Shown here piece after piece: positions 36,794 through 44,990 of a DNA stretch of 64,000 bases (positions within the stretch are counted from its first letter, which is position 1; each line of letters begins with the position of its first letter). Under the pieces are notes generated by a model. It searched no databases. It saw nothing but the letters and a program-made list of their open reading frames with translations, and had not been told where the DNA came from. A program made the position numbers and the translations under genes. Origin of the DNA: Ruoffia halotolerans. GTDB taxonomy: Bacteria; Bacillota; Bacilli; Lactobacillales; Aerococcaceae. Where the stretch lies: contig NZ_JACAOA010000004.1 in the NCBI RefSeq assembly GCF_014049385.1, positions 56,190 to 120,189 on the forward strand, in the 5' to 3' direction.

Positions 36794-37993
36794 ATGAAAA
36801 GAAATGCCTTAACTCTATCTTGGATTATTCTTATGGTCCTTGTAGTGATAGTAATATGGGTTAGTCAGACCCAGGTCAATCCAATCCAAGTCCAGTCTCA
36901 AGATGAAGATATCAATTGGGCGGACTTAGAATTTGTATTGAAGGACAAAGACAAAGAAGTTAGTTATGTTGCTTTCATGGAGCAAGATGGCAAGTTCACT
37001 CACCTCATCAATGATTACAATTCTTCACAGTCATTAATGCAATCTGTCTATGATGAAGTGTATTCAGCATTTCCATTAACGAATAGACCTAATCTGCGTG
37101 AATATGGGGTAGTTAATCCGAATAGTTCCATTCAATTATGGTATCAAAGTTCCTACCTGAGAGATCAAGATGATGATAGCTTAATCTTCGATTATAAGAT
37201 CGTGGATAAGGACGCTTCGGTTTTCACTGAAGGGAGTTATGACTTAGGAGAAGATAAGGATTCTAACTATTCAGTTATTAGCTATGCTGAAGATGATTCC
37301 AACTATTATCTATTGTTGACAATCGATGGTATGGAACGGAATCCTACCCATACGACTCAATTAACTATCAATAAAGAGACCGCTGAGGTAGTGAATGAAG
37401 AGAGTATTGAGGAAGACTTAACGGACTATTATGCGCTATCGAATGCAGGTTATCAATTAGATCAACCTCATTTCCATCTCATACTGAAAAGCCACGTTAA
37501 TCCAGATTCCTTGTCAGTTAATCATAGCCAACTCTCTTCTTATAACAATTATGAAGTGGCAGTCATTGATCCCATTACCCTTGAGGTGAATGATATTGTC
37601 GTAAGTAATTCTGAGTCCACGGATGATGAAGAATTTTATGGTGAAACGAACTTGGTCATGGTTAGGGAAAATCATTTGTATTACTTGAAGATTGATACGG
37701 CACATACTGAAAGGGTCGAGGATCCTTCTAGTCTTATGACTATGTATGAATATGATTTTGATGGGGAGGATTTCGAAGAACTTTGGAATAGAGAGTTTTT
37801 GGACTTCAAAGGAATCGCCTATACTTTACAAAATAGTCAATTGTACATGAGTATGATTGAAGATGAGAAGCAAGTTCGATTAGAACATGTCGATATCTTA
37901 AGTGGAGAGACAGATGGGGAGAAGATTTATACCATTAAAGGAAGCTCACAATATCAATTCCTATCTACAAACTTTGTAAATCGTCAATACTAA
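36794..37993 (+). CDS. Membrane-anchored protein of the GntR-ABC operon, function unknown
   Basis: A 399-residue protein with one N-terminal membrane helix (about 6-26) and a large acidic extracellular domain rich in Tyr/Asp/Ser with alternating short strands (for example HLILKSH, YNNYEVAVIDPITLEVND, NHLYYLKID), suggesting a beta-propeller-like or other all-beta fold. I do not recognise the family. The ATG has AGGAGGG 6 nt upstream; an earlier TTG abuts that site. As the fourth gene of the operon it may be an accessory or sensor domain for the transporter. Confidence 0.75.
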   Translation: MKRNALTLSWIILMVLVVIVIWVSQTQVNPIQVQSQDEDINWADLEFVLKDKDKEVSYVAFMEQDGKFTHLINDYNSSQSLMQSVYDEVYSAFPLTNRPNLREYGVVNPNSSIQLWYQSSYLRDQDDDSLIFDYKIVDKDASVFTEGSYDLGEDKDSNYSVISYAEDDSNYYLLLTIDGMERNPTHTTQLTINKETAEVVNEESIEEDLTDYYALSNAGYQLDQPHFHLILKSHVNPDSLSVNHSQLSSYNNYEVAVIDPITLEVNDIVVSNSESTDDEEFYGETNLVMVRENHLYYLKIDTAHTERVEDPSSLMTMYEYDFDGEDFEELWNREFLDFKGIAYTLQNSQLYMSMIEDEKQVRLEHVDILSGETDGEKIYTIKGSSQYQFLSTNFVNRQY

Positions 37994-38000
37994 GAATTTT

Positions 38001-38030
38001 CTGCAAATGCCTTAGGTGTTTGCAGTTTTT
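38001..38030 (+). terminator. Terminator of the GntR-ABC operon
   Basis: A 7-bp stem, CTGCAAA with TTTGCAG, followed by five T. Confidence 0.75.
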
Positions 38031-38092
38031 CGTGTTACATCTCAATTATTACAGATTCTTTACAAAAAATTCGAAAATACGACACATATAAG

Positions 38093-38150
38093 TTGCAAGT
38101 CAAACGCTTTCACTATATAATAAAGGGGTCAGGTAAATTTGTATAGACAA
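38093..38150 (+). promoter_or_regulatory. Trehalose operon promoter with cre-like site and TreR operator
   Basis: TTGCAA (38093-38098), a 17-nt spacer and TATAAT (38116-38121). In the spacer, CAAACGCTTTCA (38101-38112) resembles half of a CcpA cre site; the other half is imperfect. Downstream, TTGTATAGACAA (38139-38150) differs by one base from the palindrome TTGTATATACAA known as the TreR operator in Bacillus. The layout suggests glucose repression and trehalose-6-phosphate induction. Confidence 0.75.
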
Positions 38151-38167
38151 GTCAAAGGAGGATGAAC

Positions 38168-39643
38168 ATGGCAAATTTTGAAAAAGATGCTAAAGCCTTA
38201 TTGGAACACATTGGTGGATCCGATAATATTAATGCTGCAACGCACTGTGCTACACGAATGCGTTTTGCATTAAAGGATCCAAGTGAAGCGGATATTCAAG
38301 CAATTGAGGCAATACCATCTGTCAAGGGGAGTTTTACGCAAGCAGGTCAATTTCAAGTCATTATTGGTAATAACGTATCTGAATTTTATAAAGAATTTGC
38401 GGCGATTTCTGGTGTTTCAGAAGCTTCAAAAGCGGATGTAAAGCAAGCCTCTGAAGCGAATCAATCGTGGTGGCAAAAGGCAATGACGTTCTTAGCTGAG
38501 ATCTTCGCACCAATTATTCCAGCGATTATTGTAGGGGGACTTATCTTAGGTTTCCGTAATATCTTGGAAGGTGTAGCTTGGGAAGGGTTAGGCGGTCAAA
38601 CGATTGCTGAGTCTTCTGTATTCTGGAATGGAATTAATCATTTTCTGTGGTTACCAGGAGAAGCAATCTTCCATTTCTTACCAGTAGGTATTACATGGGC
38701 CGTAACACGTAAGATGGGAACAACTCAGATTTTAGGGATTGTCCTTGGTCTGACTTTAGTATCACCCCAATTATTGAATGCTTATGGTGCTGCGGAGGCA
38801 TTAGCATCGGGAGAAGTACCTCAGTGGGACTTTGGTTTTATTCAGTTAGATATGATTGGATATCAAGCTCAAGTAGTTCCAGCAATGTTAGCTGGATTGG
38901 CGTTAGGTTATTTAGAGAAATTCTGGCGTCGTGTTGTTCCAGAAATGGTATCAATGATTTTTGTTCCGTTCCTATCACTATTACCAGCAGTTATTCTTGC
39001 ACATACGGTGCTTGGACCAATTGGTTGGTGGATTGGTGACGGAATTTCAACAATTGTTCTGGCTGGATTATCAGGACCATTAAAATCATTATTTGGTTTC
39101 TTATTCGGAGCACTCTACTCTCCATTAGTTATTACTGGATTACATCACATGTCAAATGCAATCGATTCACAATTAATCGCAGATACTGGTACAACTGGTC
39201 TGTGGCCAATGATTGCTTTATCTAATATTGCTCAAGGTTCAGCGGTAATGGGTGTATGGTGGTTAACGCGTAAAGACGCAGATGAGTCTCAAATTACGAT
39301 TCCATCAGCAGTATCATCATTCTTAGGTGTTACAGAGCCAGCGATGTTTGGGGTAACATTGAAATATATTTATCCATTTATTGCAGCGATGTTAGGATCA
39401 GGAATTGCCGGCTTTATTTCAACAACATTTAACGTTCAATCGAATGCGATTGGTGTTGGTGGATTACCTGGTTTCCTAGTTATCCATATTGATTCACAAA
39501 TGTGGTTCTGGATTGCGATGGCAGTAGCTTTAGTTGTGCCATTCGTTCTAACACTTGTCTTTAATAAAGTTGGTTTCTTAACGGATGCCGGATTAAACTT
39601 CGATATCCCATTCTTTAACAGCAAATCAGAGAAGGAAGCATAA
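38168..39643 (+). CDS. treP: PTS trehalose-specific EIIBC component
   Basis: Imports trehalose as trehalose-6-phosphate. The 491-residue protein has the EIIB domain (1-80) with the phosphorylated Cys in NAATHCATRMRFAL, and an EIIC domain with about ten membrane helices, including FAPIIPAIIVGGLILGF and GVTEPAMFGVTLKY. There is no EIIA domain, so it must borrow a glucose-type EIIA, as known for Bacillus TreP. The second ATG is chosen as start because AGGAGG lies 6 nt before it. Confidence 0.94.
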   Translation: MANFEKDAKALLEHIGGSDNINAATHCATRMRFALKDPSEADIQAIEAIPSVKGSFTQAGQFQVIIGNNVSEFYKEFAAISGVSEASKADVKQASEANQSWWQKAMTFLAEIFAPIIPAIIVGGLILGFRNILEGVAWEGLGGQTIAESSVFWNGINHFLWLPGEAIFHFLPVGITWAVTRKMGTTQILGIVLGLTLVSPQLLNAYGAAEALASGEVPQWDFGFIQLDMIGYQAQVVPAMLAGLALGYLEKFWRRVVPEMVSMIFVPFLSLLPAVILAHTVLGPIGWWIGDGISTIVLAGLSGPLKSLFGFLFGALYSPLVITGLHHMSNAIDSQLIADTGTTGLWPMIALSNIAQGSAVMGVWWLTRKDADESQITIPSAVSSFLGVTEPAMFGVTLKYIYPFIAAMLGSGIAGFISTTFNVQSNAIGVGGLPGFLVIHIDSQMWFWIAMAVALVVPFVLTLVFNKVGFLTDAGLNFDIPFFNSKSEKEA

Positions 39644-39663
39644 ACAAATTTATATACAATAGA

Positions 39664-39699
39664 AGCAGCAAGTTGATCCTAACTTGCTGCTCTTTTATT
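39664..39699 (+). terminator. Hairpin between treP and treC
   Basis: A perfect 11-bp stem, AGCAGCAAGTT with AACTTGCTGCT, followed by CTTTTATTA. It could act as a partial terminator or as an mRNA-stabilising hairpin inside the operon. Confidence 0.75.
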
Positions 39700-39716
39700 A
39701 CAGGAGGAATTTAAGA

Positions 39717-41375
39717 ATGAAATTATCAAAACGTGTAATGTATCAAACCTATCCAAAATCATTTCAAGATACAACAGGTGATGGTTATGGCGATTTACAA
39801 GGAATAATAAAAAGATTAGATTACTTAAAAGAGCTTGGTATTGATATGATTTGGTCAAGTCCATTCTATCCTTCACCGCAATATGACAATGGTTATGATG
39901 TGAGTGATTATACGGGAATCAATCCAGATTATGGGACAATGGAAGACTTCGATGAGTTAATGGAAGAGCTTCAAAAGCGTGGGATTGATTTAATGATGGA
40001 TATGGTATTTAACCATGTATCAACGGAACATGAGTGGTTCCAAAAAGCTTTAGCAGGGGATCAATATTATCAAGATTTCTTCTACTTAGAACCAGCTAAA
40101 GAAGACGGATCGTTGCCAACCAATTGGGATTCTAAATTTGGTGGACCGGCTTGGGAGAAATTCGGCGATACTGATTTATATTATTTACACTTATATGACG
40201 TGCACCAAGCAGATTTAAATTGGTACAATCCAAATATGCGTGAAGAATTGCAGAAAGTCTTAAACTTTTGGTTAGACAAAGGGGTCAAAGGCTTCCGATT
40301 TGATGTACTCAATGTGATTGGGAAAGAATTACCTTTTGTTGATAGTGAAGAACCAGGTTCAGCTCAAGAAAAGTCATTGTATACCGATACACCAATCGTT
40401 CATCAGTGGGTAAAAGAATTAAATCAAGCCTCTTTTGGGACACGTGAAGACATTGTCACTGTCGGGGAAATGTCATCGACAGACGTACCCAATGGTGTTC
40501 GTTACACAAATCCAGCTGAAGAAGAGTTAAGTATGATATTTAATTTCCATCATCTAAAAGTGGATTATGAAAATGGAGAAAAATGGAGCAATTCAGACTT
40601 TGATTTCTTGGAATTAAAACGAATTTTAGATGAATGGCAAACTGGAATGTCAGATGGTGACGGATGGAATGCGTTATTCTTAAGTAATCATGACCAACCG
40701 CGTGCGAATAGTCGTTTTGGCGATGTTGAGAACTATCCGTTTGAAACAGCGACAATGTTAGCTCAAACCATTCAATTCTTACGAGGAACACCATATATTT
40801 ATCAAGGTGAAGAAATTGGAATGACCAATCCTAATTATACGTCGATTGAAGAATACAATGATATCGAAACTCATAACAATTACCAAATTCTCTTAGACAA
40901 AGGTGTCTCAGAAGCGGAAGCTCTTGAAATTATTCAAGCGAAATCACGTGATAATGGTCGTACACCCGTTCAATGGGATGACAGTGATCACGCAGGGTTT
41001 ACAACTGGCGATCCTTGGTTAAATGTCGCACCGAATTATAAAGAAGTGAATGCCACTAATGAATTAGCGAATGGCCAAATCTTTTCATATTATCAAGAGT
41101 TAATTAAACTACGTCGTGAATACGATGTGATAAGTGATGGGACTTACCGTGGGTTATTATTAAATCACCCAGAAGTAATGGCTTATGTGCGTGAATTAGA
41201 AGATGAGAAGTTATTAGTCCTCAGTCATTTCTATCCAAGCGAAGTTACAGTAACTTTACCAGATGAATTCAAAGGCTTATCAGCTAAGAAACTGATTGGT
41301 AATGGCGCTTTAGAGGTAATGTCTGATTCAATCACGTTGAAAGCCTACGAAACTGTGGCATTTTTAATAAAATAA
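39717..41375 (+). CDS. treC: Alpha,alpha-phosphotrehalase (trehalose-6-phosphate hydrolase)
   Basis: Splits trehalose-6-phosphate into glucose and glucose-6-phosphate in the cytoplasm. The 552-residue protein is a GH13 enzyme of normal length: VMYQTYPKSFQDTTGDGYGD at the start, DMVFNHVSTEH, the nucleophile Asp in GFRFDVLNV, acid/base Glu in TVGEMSSTD and LSNHDQPR near the third carboxylate. The C-terminal beta domain begins near residue 470. The ATG has AGGAGG 9 nt upstream. The link to treP and treR separates it from the related oligo-1,6-glucosidase. Confidence 0.94.
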   Translation: MKLSKRVMYQTYPKSFQDTTGDGYGDLQGIIKRLDYLKELGIDMIWSSPFYPSPQYDNGYDVSDYTGINPDYGTMEDFDELMEELQKRGIDLMMDMVFNHVSTEHEWFQKALAGDQYYQDFFYLEPAKEDGSLPTNWDSKFGGPAWEKFGDTDLYYLHLYDVHQADLNWYNPNMREELQKVLNFWLDKGVKGFRFDVLNVIGKELPFVDSEEPGSAQEKSLYTDTPIVHQWVKELNQASFGTREDIVTVGEMSSTDVPNGVRYTNPAEEELSMIFNFHHLKVDYENGEKWSNSDFDFLELKRILDEWQTGMSDGDGWNALFLSNHDQPRANSRFGDVENYPFETATMLAQTIQFLRGTPYIYQGEEIGMTNPNYTSIEEYNDIETHNNYQILLDKGVSEAEALEIIQAKSRDNGRTPVQWDDSDHAGFTTGDPWLNVAPNYKEVNATNELANGQIFSYYQELIKLRREYDVISDGTYRGLLLNHPEVMAYVRELEDEKLLVLSHFYPSEVTVTLPDEFKGLSAKKLIGNGALEVMSDSITLKAYETVAFLIK

Positions 41376-41398
41376 TAGACAAATCTGAGGAGAAAACT

Positions 41399-41980
41399 AT
41401 GACAGAACGTGAAAAGATGCTAAATGGCGAGTGGTATGACGCGAATTATGATGAAGGACTTGTGGAAGAACGTAGAATTGCGCAAGACTTGTGTTTTCAA
41501 TTTAATCAAACGCCACCTTTAGAAGAAGAAAAGCGACAAGACATTCAAGAAAAATTATTTCAACAAAAGTTAGACAACGTTGGAATCTCTAGTCCATTAA
41601 CTTGTGATTATGGGTCACTTACCCAATTTGGGCATGACGTATTTGTTAATAGTAATGTTTACTTCATGGATGGTGGCGGTATTACAATTGGAAATAATGT
41701 CTTTATCGGTCCTAACACTGGTTTCTATACAGCTGCTCATCCATTGGATTATCCAAGTCGTAATATTGGGCTTGAGAAAGCTTCACCGATTGTCGTCGGA
41801 AATAATGTTTGGATTGGAGCCCATGTTGCTATTATGCCAGGAGTAGAGATTGGTGACGGGTGTGTGATTGGAGCTGGAAGTGTTGTGACACGTGATATTC
41901 CAGCTAATTCATTAGTTATGGGTTCACCTGCGCGCATTGTTAGAGAAATCGATCAAACAAATCAAATAAAAGATAAATAA
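41399..41980 (+). CDS. maa: Maltose/galactoside O-acetyltransferase (left-handed beta-helix)
   Basis: Transfers acetyl from acetyl-CoA to a sugar hydroxyl. The 193-residue protein has the Maa N-terminal helix (EREKMLNGEWYDANYD) and hexapeptide repeats (ITIGNNVFIGPNTGFYTAAHP, VVGNNVWIGAHVAIMPGVEIGDGCVIGAGSVV). The catalytic His lies in TAAHPLD, and the end is VMGSPARIVREI. As third gene of the tre operon it may detoxify excess sugar; the substrate is inferred. Confidence 0.9.
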   Translation: MTEREKMLNGEWYDANYDEGLVEERRIAQDLCFQFNQTPPLEEEKRQDIQEKLFQQKLDNVGISSPLTCDYGSLTQFGHDVFVNSNVYFMDGGGITIGNNVFIGPNTGFYTAAHPLDYPSRNIGLEKASPIVVGNNVWIGAHVAIMPGVEIGDGCVIGAGSVVTRDIPANSLVMGSPARIVREIDQTNQIKDK

Positions 41981-41989
41981 AGCTGTGAG

Positions 41990-42036
41990 ATAAGAGCGAA
42001 GCACTGTCATAGGGTGTTTCGCTCTTATTCTTTTTC
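41990..42036 (+). terminator. Trehalose operon terminator
   Basis: An 11-bp stem, ATAAGAGCGAA with TTCGCTCTTAT, followed by a T-rich tract. Confidence 0.9.
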
Positions 42037-42145
42037 TATTACTACAGATAATAAACTGTTTCACTTTTTCTTATAACTGTTATAGTTTATTTTGTAGAAA
42101 CTTAATGAAAGCATAATTTTATTGGAATTATATAAATAAAAACTG

Positions 42146-42174
42146 TTGCAAATAGTTATGAAGGGTGTTATCAT
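42146..42174 (+). promoter_or_regulatory. Promoter of a candidate small RNA
   Basis: TTGCAA (42146-42151), 17-nt spacer, TATCAT (42169-42174). The expected start is an A near 42181. Confidence 0.68.
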
Positions 42175-42180
42175 ATTAGT

Positions 42181-42373
42181 AATGAGACATAGCCAATGTG
42201 TCTCAGAATAAACAGCATATACTTTTCCTTAAGGAACCATTCCCTTATAACATATATATATATATATATCGGTAACGAGTTTGTTCAGATATTAGAAGCC
42301 CCCCAAACCTCTCATATTTTATACAAATATCGTTATCCATCTACGACAGAACTTCAAAGAGTTCTGTTTTTTT
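42181..42373 (+). ncRNA. Candidate structured small RNA, about 190 nt
   Basis: A non-coding stretch with its own promoter and intrinsic terminator (CAGAACT with AGTTCTG at 42347-42366, then seven T). Predicted structure: a 5' hairpin TGAGACA/TGTCTCA (42183-42205), the palindrome TTCCTTAAGGAA (42225-42236), a run of nine AT dinucleotides (42252-42269), and a long-range stem GGTAACGA (42271-42278) with TCGTTATCC (42330-42338). Inside that stem lies an apparently unpaired C-rich segment (CCCCCC at 42299-42304 and ACCTCTC at 42307-42313), which is complementary to ribosome binding sites. It does not match tmRNA, RNase P, SRP or 6S features that I know. A 107-codon ORF crosses it but lacks a ribosome binding site. 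Confidence 0.6.
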
Positions 42374-42380
42374 ATTGCAC

Positions 42381-42417
42381 AAAAAAAGCTATCAACTTAG
42401 AGTTAGATAGCTTTTTC
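42381..42417 (-). terminator. Terminator of the NADPH-dependent FMN reductase gene
   Basis: AAAAAGCTATC pairs with GATAGCTTTTT with extra inner pairing; the T tract is on the minus strand. The plus-strand small RNA terminator lies back to back with it. Confidence 0.82.
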
Positions 42418-42424
42418 TATATAA

Positions 42425-42991
42425 TTATTTATTACGTACTGTTTGTAAAGCTTTTGACCAGCTTACAACGTCGTTTAACATGTTATTTACTGAATCTGTA
42501 TGGTAATCAGCAGGTTTAAACGTGCTCATTTGTTCGAAGTCGGTGTTCATACTGAATGTTACTTGAGGACCAACAACAGCAACTTTTAAGTTACCTAACA
42601 TTGGACGCATCATCACACTTGCGCTAATTCCTAATTGTCCACCGTATGATACAATTCCAGCTGCTTTGTGGAAGAATTCACTTGCTAAGTAATCAATCGC
42701 ATCTTTTAAGCCACCCGTTACAGCTTTATTGTATTCTGGTGTAACAAAGATAAAGCCATCTAATTCTTTCACTTTATCAGACCATCTCTTAACGTTAGGA
42801 TTTGGACGATCATCTGTTGCAATAGGAGGAATAACCTCGTCAAAGCGTGGAAGATCAAACTCTTTAATATCCACTAATTCGAATTCTGCATTATTATTAT
42901 GCGCTTTCGCAAATTCTAAAATCCATTCTGCCACTTGTAAATTTACACGTGAGTTACGTGTACTACCTGTAATAATACCAATTTTAACCAT
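42425..42991 (-). CDS. NADPH-dependent FMN reductase family protein
   Basis: A 188-residue flavodoxin-like reductase. The FMN phosphate loop is GSTRNSRVN near residue 10, the FMN/dimer stretch is FVTPEYNKAVTGGLKDAIDYL, and a SYGGQLG motif follows. Relatives reduce quinones, azo dyes, nitro compounds or chromate; the physiological substrate is unknown. GGAGG lies upstream. It is transcribed alone, divergent from the lipoprotein gene at 43.2 kb. Confidence 0.9.
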   Translation of the reverse strand: MVKIGIITGSTRNSRVNLQVAEWILEFAKAHNNNAEFELVDIKEFDLPRFDEVIPPIATDDRPNPNVKRWSDKVKELDGFIFVTPEYNKAVTGGLKDAIDYLASEFFHKAAGIVSYGGQLGISASVMMRPMLGNLKVAVVGPQVTFSMNTDFEQMSTFKPADYHTDSVNNMLNDVVSWSKALQTVRNK

Positions 42992-43143
42992 ATGATAGCC
43001 TCCTAATAATTTTAATAACCTAACAATTCTAGCTTAAGTATGAGATTTTTACAAACGAATATGTTAATAAATGAATATAAGCTTTATTACTATAAAATTA
43101 TCTAGTAAATTCCTCACAACACTCTACTCAACGAAGAAGACTA

Positions 43144-43152
43144 TGCTATAAT
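43144..43152 (+). promoter_or_regulatory. Extended -10 promoter of the lipoprotein gene
   Basis: TGCTATAAT is a full extended -10, 37 nt before the ATG. Confidence 0.7.
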
Positions 43153-43188
43153 GAAATTAATATTTTGAGGAGACGAATGTGAATACTT

Positions 43189-44487
43189 ATGAAATTAAAA
43201 CAACTTATTTTAAGCTCACTCGCTTTCTTGCTCGTCGGATGTGCAAGTGAACCAATGATTACCTTAAGCGAAGAGAACCAAAGTATTATTGAAGAGAAAC
43301 GTCAAAGTCTAGAAGGCAACCAAACAGAAGATGAAAGTGCAGAAGGTGAGGACACTCAAAGCCAAGAACCTGATGAAGCAAGGAACAGTCAGATCCTAAC
43401 AAGCTTCGATACGAGTGATTGGGTAGCTTTAGAAGACGCCGTTCAGTTAAATATTGAAGATTACTTACCAAACGTTATGTATCAAATTAAGCAATATAGT
43501 AATGGGGAGACGTCACGTGTTGACTACCCTGACTTCGTGGACCAAACATTGAACATGATGCAAGTGGAAACGCGAATAACAGATCAAGCGCCCATCGTGA
43601 ATATCTTTAGTTGGGGAAATTCACAAATCACTCGCCTAGAAGAAAGTTCAGAATTAAATCCATATGTGAACCATCTAACAGGGAGGGCTAACCAAGCGAC
43701 TCAGGAATCTGAACTCTTGCTACAAGCACCCCTGCAAGTTGGTACAAATTGGCAACGTGATGCGGCGACAACAAGTGAGATTACTGCGATCTATAGCCAA
43801 GCAACGATAAGAGATCTGGAGTTAGAGAATGTGATTGAAGTTACTTCAACACTTGAATCAGGTACTTTAGTCGAATATTATGCACAAAATGAAGGTGTCG
43901 TAGCGACCGTCGAAGCAGACGAAGCAGGTACGGTGACGCAAGTATGGCAAGCACAAGCAATCTATCCTGAGAACCGTATTATCAATAATGTTGAAGTGAA
44001 GTTGCCGACAACGGATGAAGCGATGGTTGAGCCTGGGCAAGCAGCATTCTCGTGGCAAACGAACGGGAATTTCGCAAGTGCTTTTGATAGTATGTTTAAA
44101 GAGATGGGCATTTTAGATGATACGATTACAGTCCAAGCGGTCACTTTAGATGAAGGAGTTGTCATCATTGACTTCTCACCTGGGGTAGTAGCTGTATTGA
44201 ATAGTCATGAAGCTTCAGAACAAGCAGTGATTGCTTCAATTGTAACGACATTAGGGAATTTCTTTAATACGGATCAAGTACGTTTAACAGTGAATAATAA
44301 TGGTATGTTACCAGATACGCTTGAATACCCTACGCATGGCATCTATCAAGTGAGTACAATAACGACTCCTTTAGAGACAGTCGATGCGTCAGTTGAATCA
44401 AGTGAGTCAACATCGAACGCTTCGTCAATGGATGAATCTGCAACTACAGATGAAAGTCAAACAACAATCGGTTCAGAATCACTTTAA
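43189..44487 (+). CDS. Lipoprotein with C-terminal GerMN-like domain
   Basis: A 432-residue lipoprotein: signal peptide with lipobox LVGC (Cys near residue 18), a Glu/Gln/Ser-rich spacer, a middle beta-rich region with repeated Thr/Glu strands (about 80-270), a GerMN-like domain near 285-390 (ITVQAVTLDEGVVIIDFSPG, then IVTTLGNFFNTDQVRLTVNN), and a Ser/Thr-rich tail. GerMN domains occur in surface lipoproteins of spore formers and non-spore formers; the role here is unknown. GAGGAG lies about 15 nt before the ATG, rather far. The next gene follows after 16 nt. Confidence 0.8.
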   Translation: MKLKQLILSSLAFLLVGCASEPMITLSEENQSIIEEKRQSLEGNQTEDESAEGEDTQSQEPDEARNSQILTSFDTSDWVALEDAVQLNIEDYLPNVMYQIKQYSNGETSRVDYPDFVDQTLNMMQVETRITDQAPIVNIFSWGNSQITRLEESSELNPYVNHLTGRANQATQESELLLQAPLQVGTNWQRDAATTSEITAIYSQATIRDLELENVIEVTSTLESGTLVEYYAQNEGVVATVEADEAGTVTQVWQAQAIYPENRIINNVEVKLPTTDEAMVEPGQAAFSWQTNGNFASAFDSMFKEMGILDDTITVQAVTLDEGVVIIDFSPGVVAVLNSHEASEQAVIASIVTTLGNFFNTDQVRLTVNNNGMLPDTLEYPTHGIYQVSTITTPLETVDASVESSESTSNASSMDESATTDESQTTIGSESL

Positions 44488-44503
44488 CAGTGGATAGGAG
44501 CAA

Positions 44504-44947
44504 ATGATGTCTAACATAATCGTAATTATGTTTATTCTATTTAACACAACTATCAGTGGATTGTATTTTACTTTTTCTAATACTATTATGCCTGTGCTAA
44601 AGCAAGAAGAGGATGCTCGTATTGGTATTCGAATAATGAATCGAATCAATGATGTAATACAGAACAGTCTATTTTTCCTGTTGTTCTTTGGATCCCCTTT
44701 ACTAGCGGTCGCCATGGTTTTGATGAATATGAATTCTATCTTGTTTTGGGTGGGGAGTTTGCTACATATTATCGGAAGCTTTTTAGTAACCATTGTGAAA
44801 AATGTTCCCTGGAACAATCGACTGAAGAATGAGGCGAATGAGACCAGTTGGCAAGAATTTGTTAGTGAGTGGACTCGCTGGAATACGATTCGAGCTATTA
44901 TGGGTTTGCTAGCTTCGACAATTATTTTGCTTGAATTACTCTATTAA
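44504..44947 (+). CDS. DUF1772-like small membrane protein
   Basis: A 147-residue protein with four predicted membrane helices and the layout of DUF1772 proteins (an Asn/Thr-rich first helix NTTISGLYFTFSN, a NVPWNNRLKN turn after helix three, and a WTRWNTIRAIMG stretch before the last helix). No enzymatic role is certain, though distant relatives include anthrone oxygenase. Two ATG codons are adjacent (44504 and 44507); the second has better spacing to AGGAG. Confidence 0.8.
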   Translation: MMSNIIVIMFILFNTTISGLYFTFSNTIMPVLKQEEDARIGIRIMNRINDVIQNSLFFLLFFGSPLLAVAMVLMNMNSILFWVGSLLHIIGSFLVTIVKNVPWNNRLKNEANETSWQEFVSEWTRWNTIRAIMGLLASTIILLELLY

Positions 44948-44983
44948 AAAAGTGGGTTTGGAAAATTTCCAAACCCACTTTTT
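44947..44983. terminator. Bidirectional terminator between convergent genes
   Basis: A perfect stem, AAAAAGTGGGTTTGGAAA with TTTCCAAACCCACTTTTT, and an AT loop. Confidence 0.93.
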
Positions 44984-44990
44984 ATTTGCA

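Noticed and set aside
42196..42519. A 107-codon plus-strand ORF across the 42.2-kb gap
   Set aside because: No ribosome binding site, low-complexity content, and it runs through two terminators and into the opposite reductase gene; the candidate small RNA explains the region better.
44479..44817. A 112-codon minus-strand ORF opposite the DUF1772-like gene
   Set aside because: It is antisense to a well-supported membrane protein gene with proper start signals and has none of its own.
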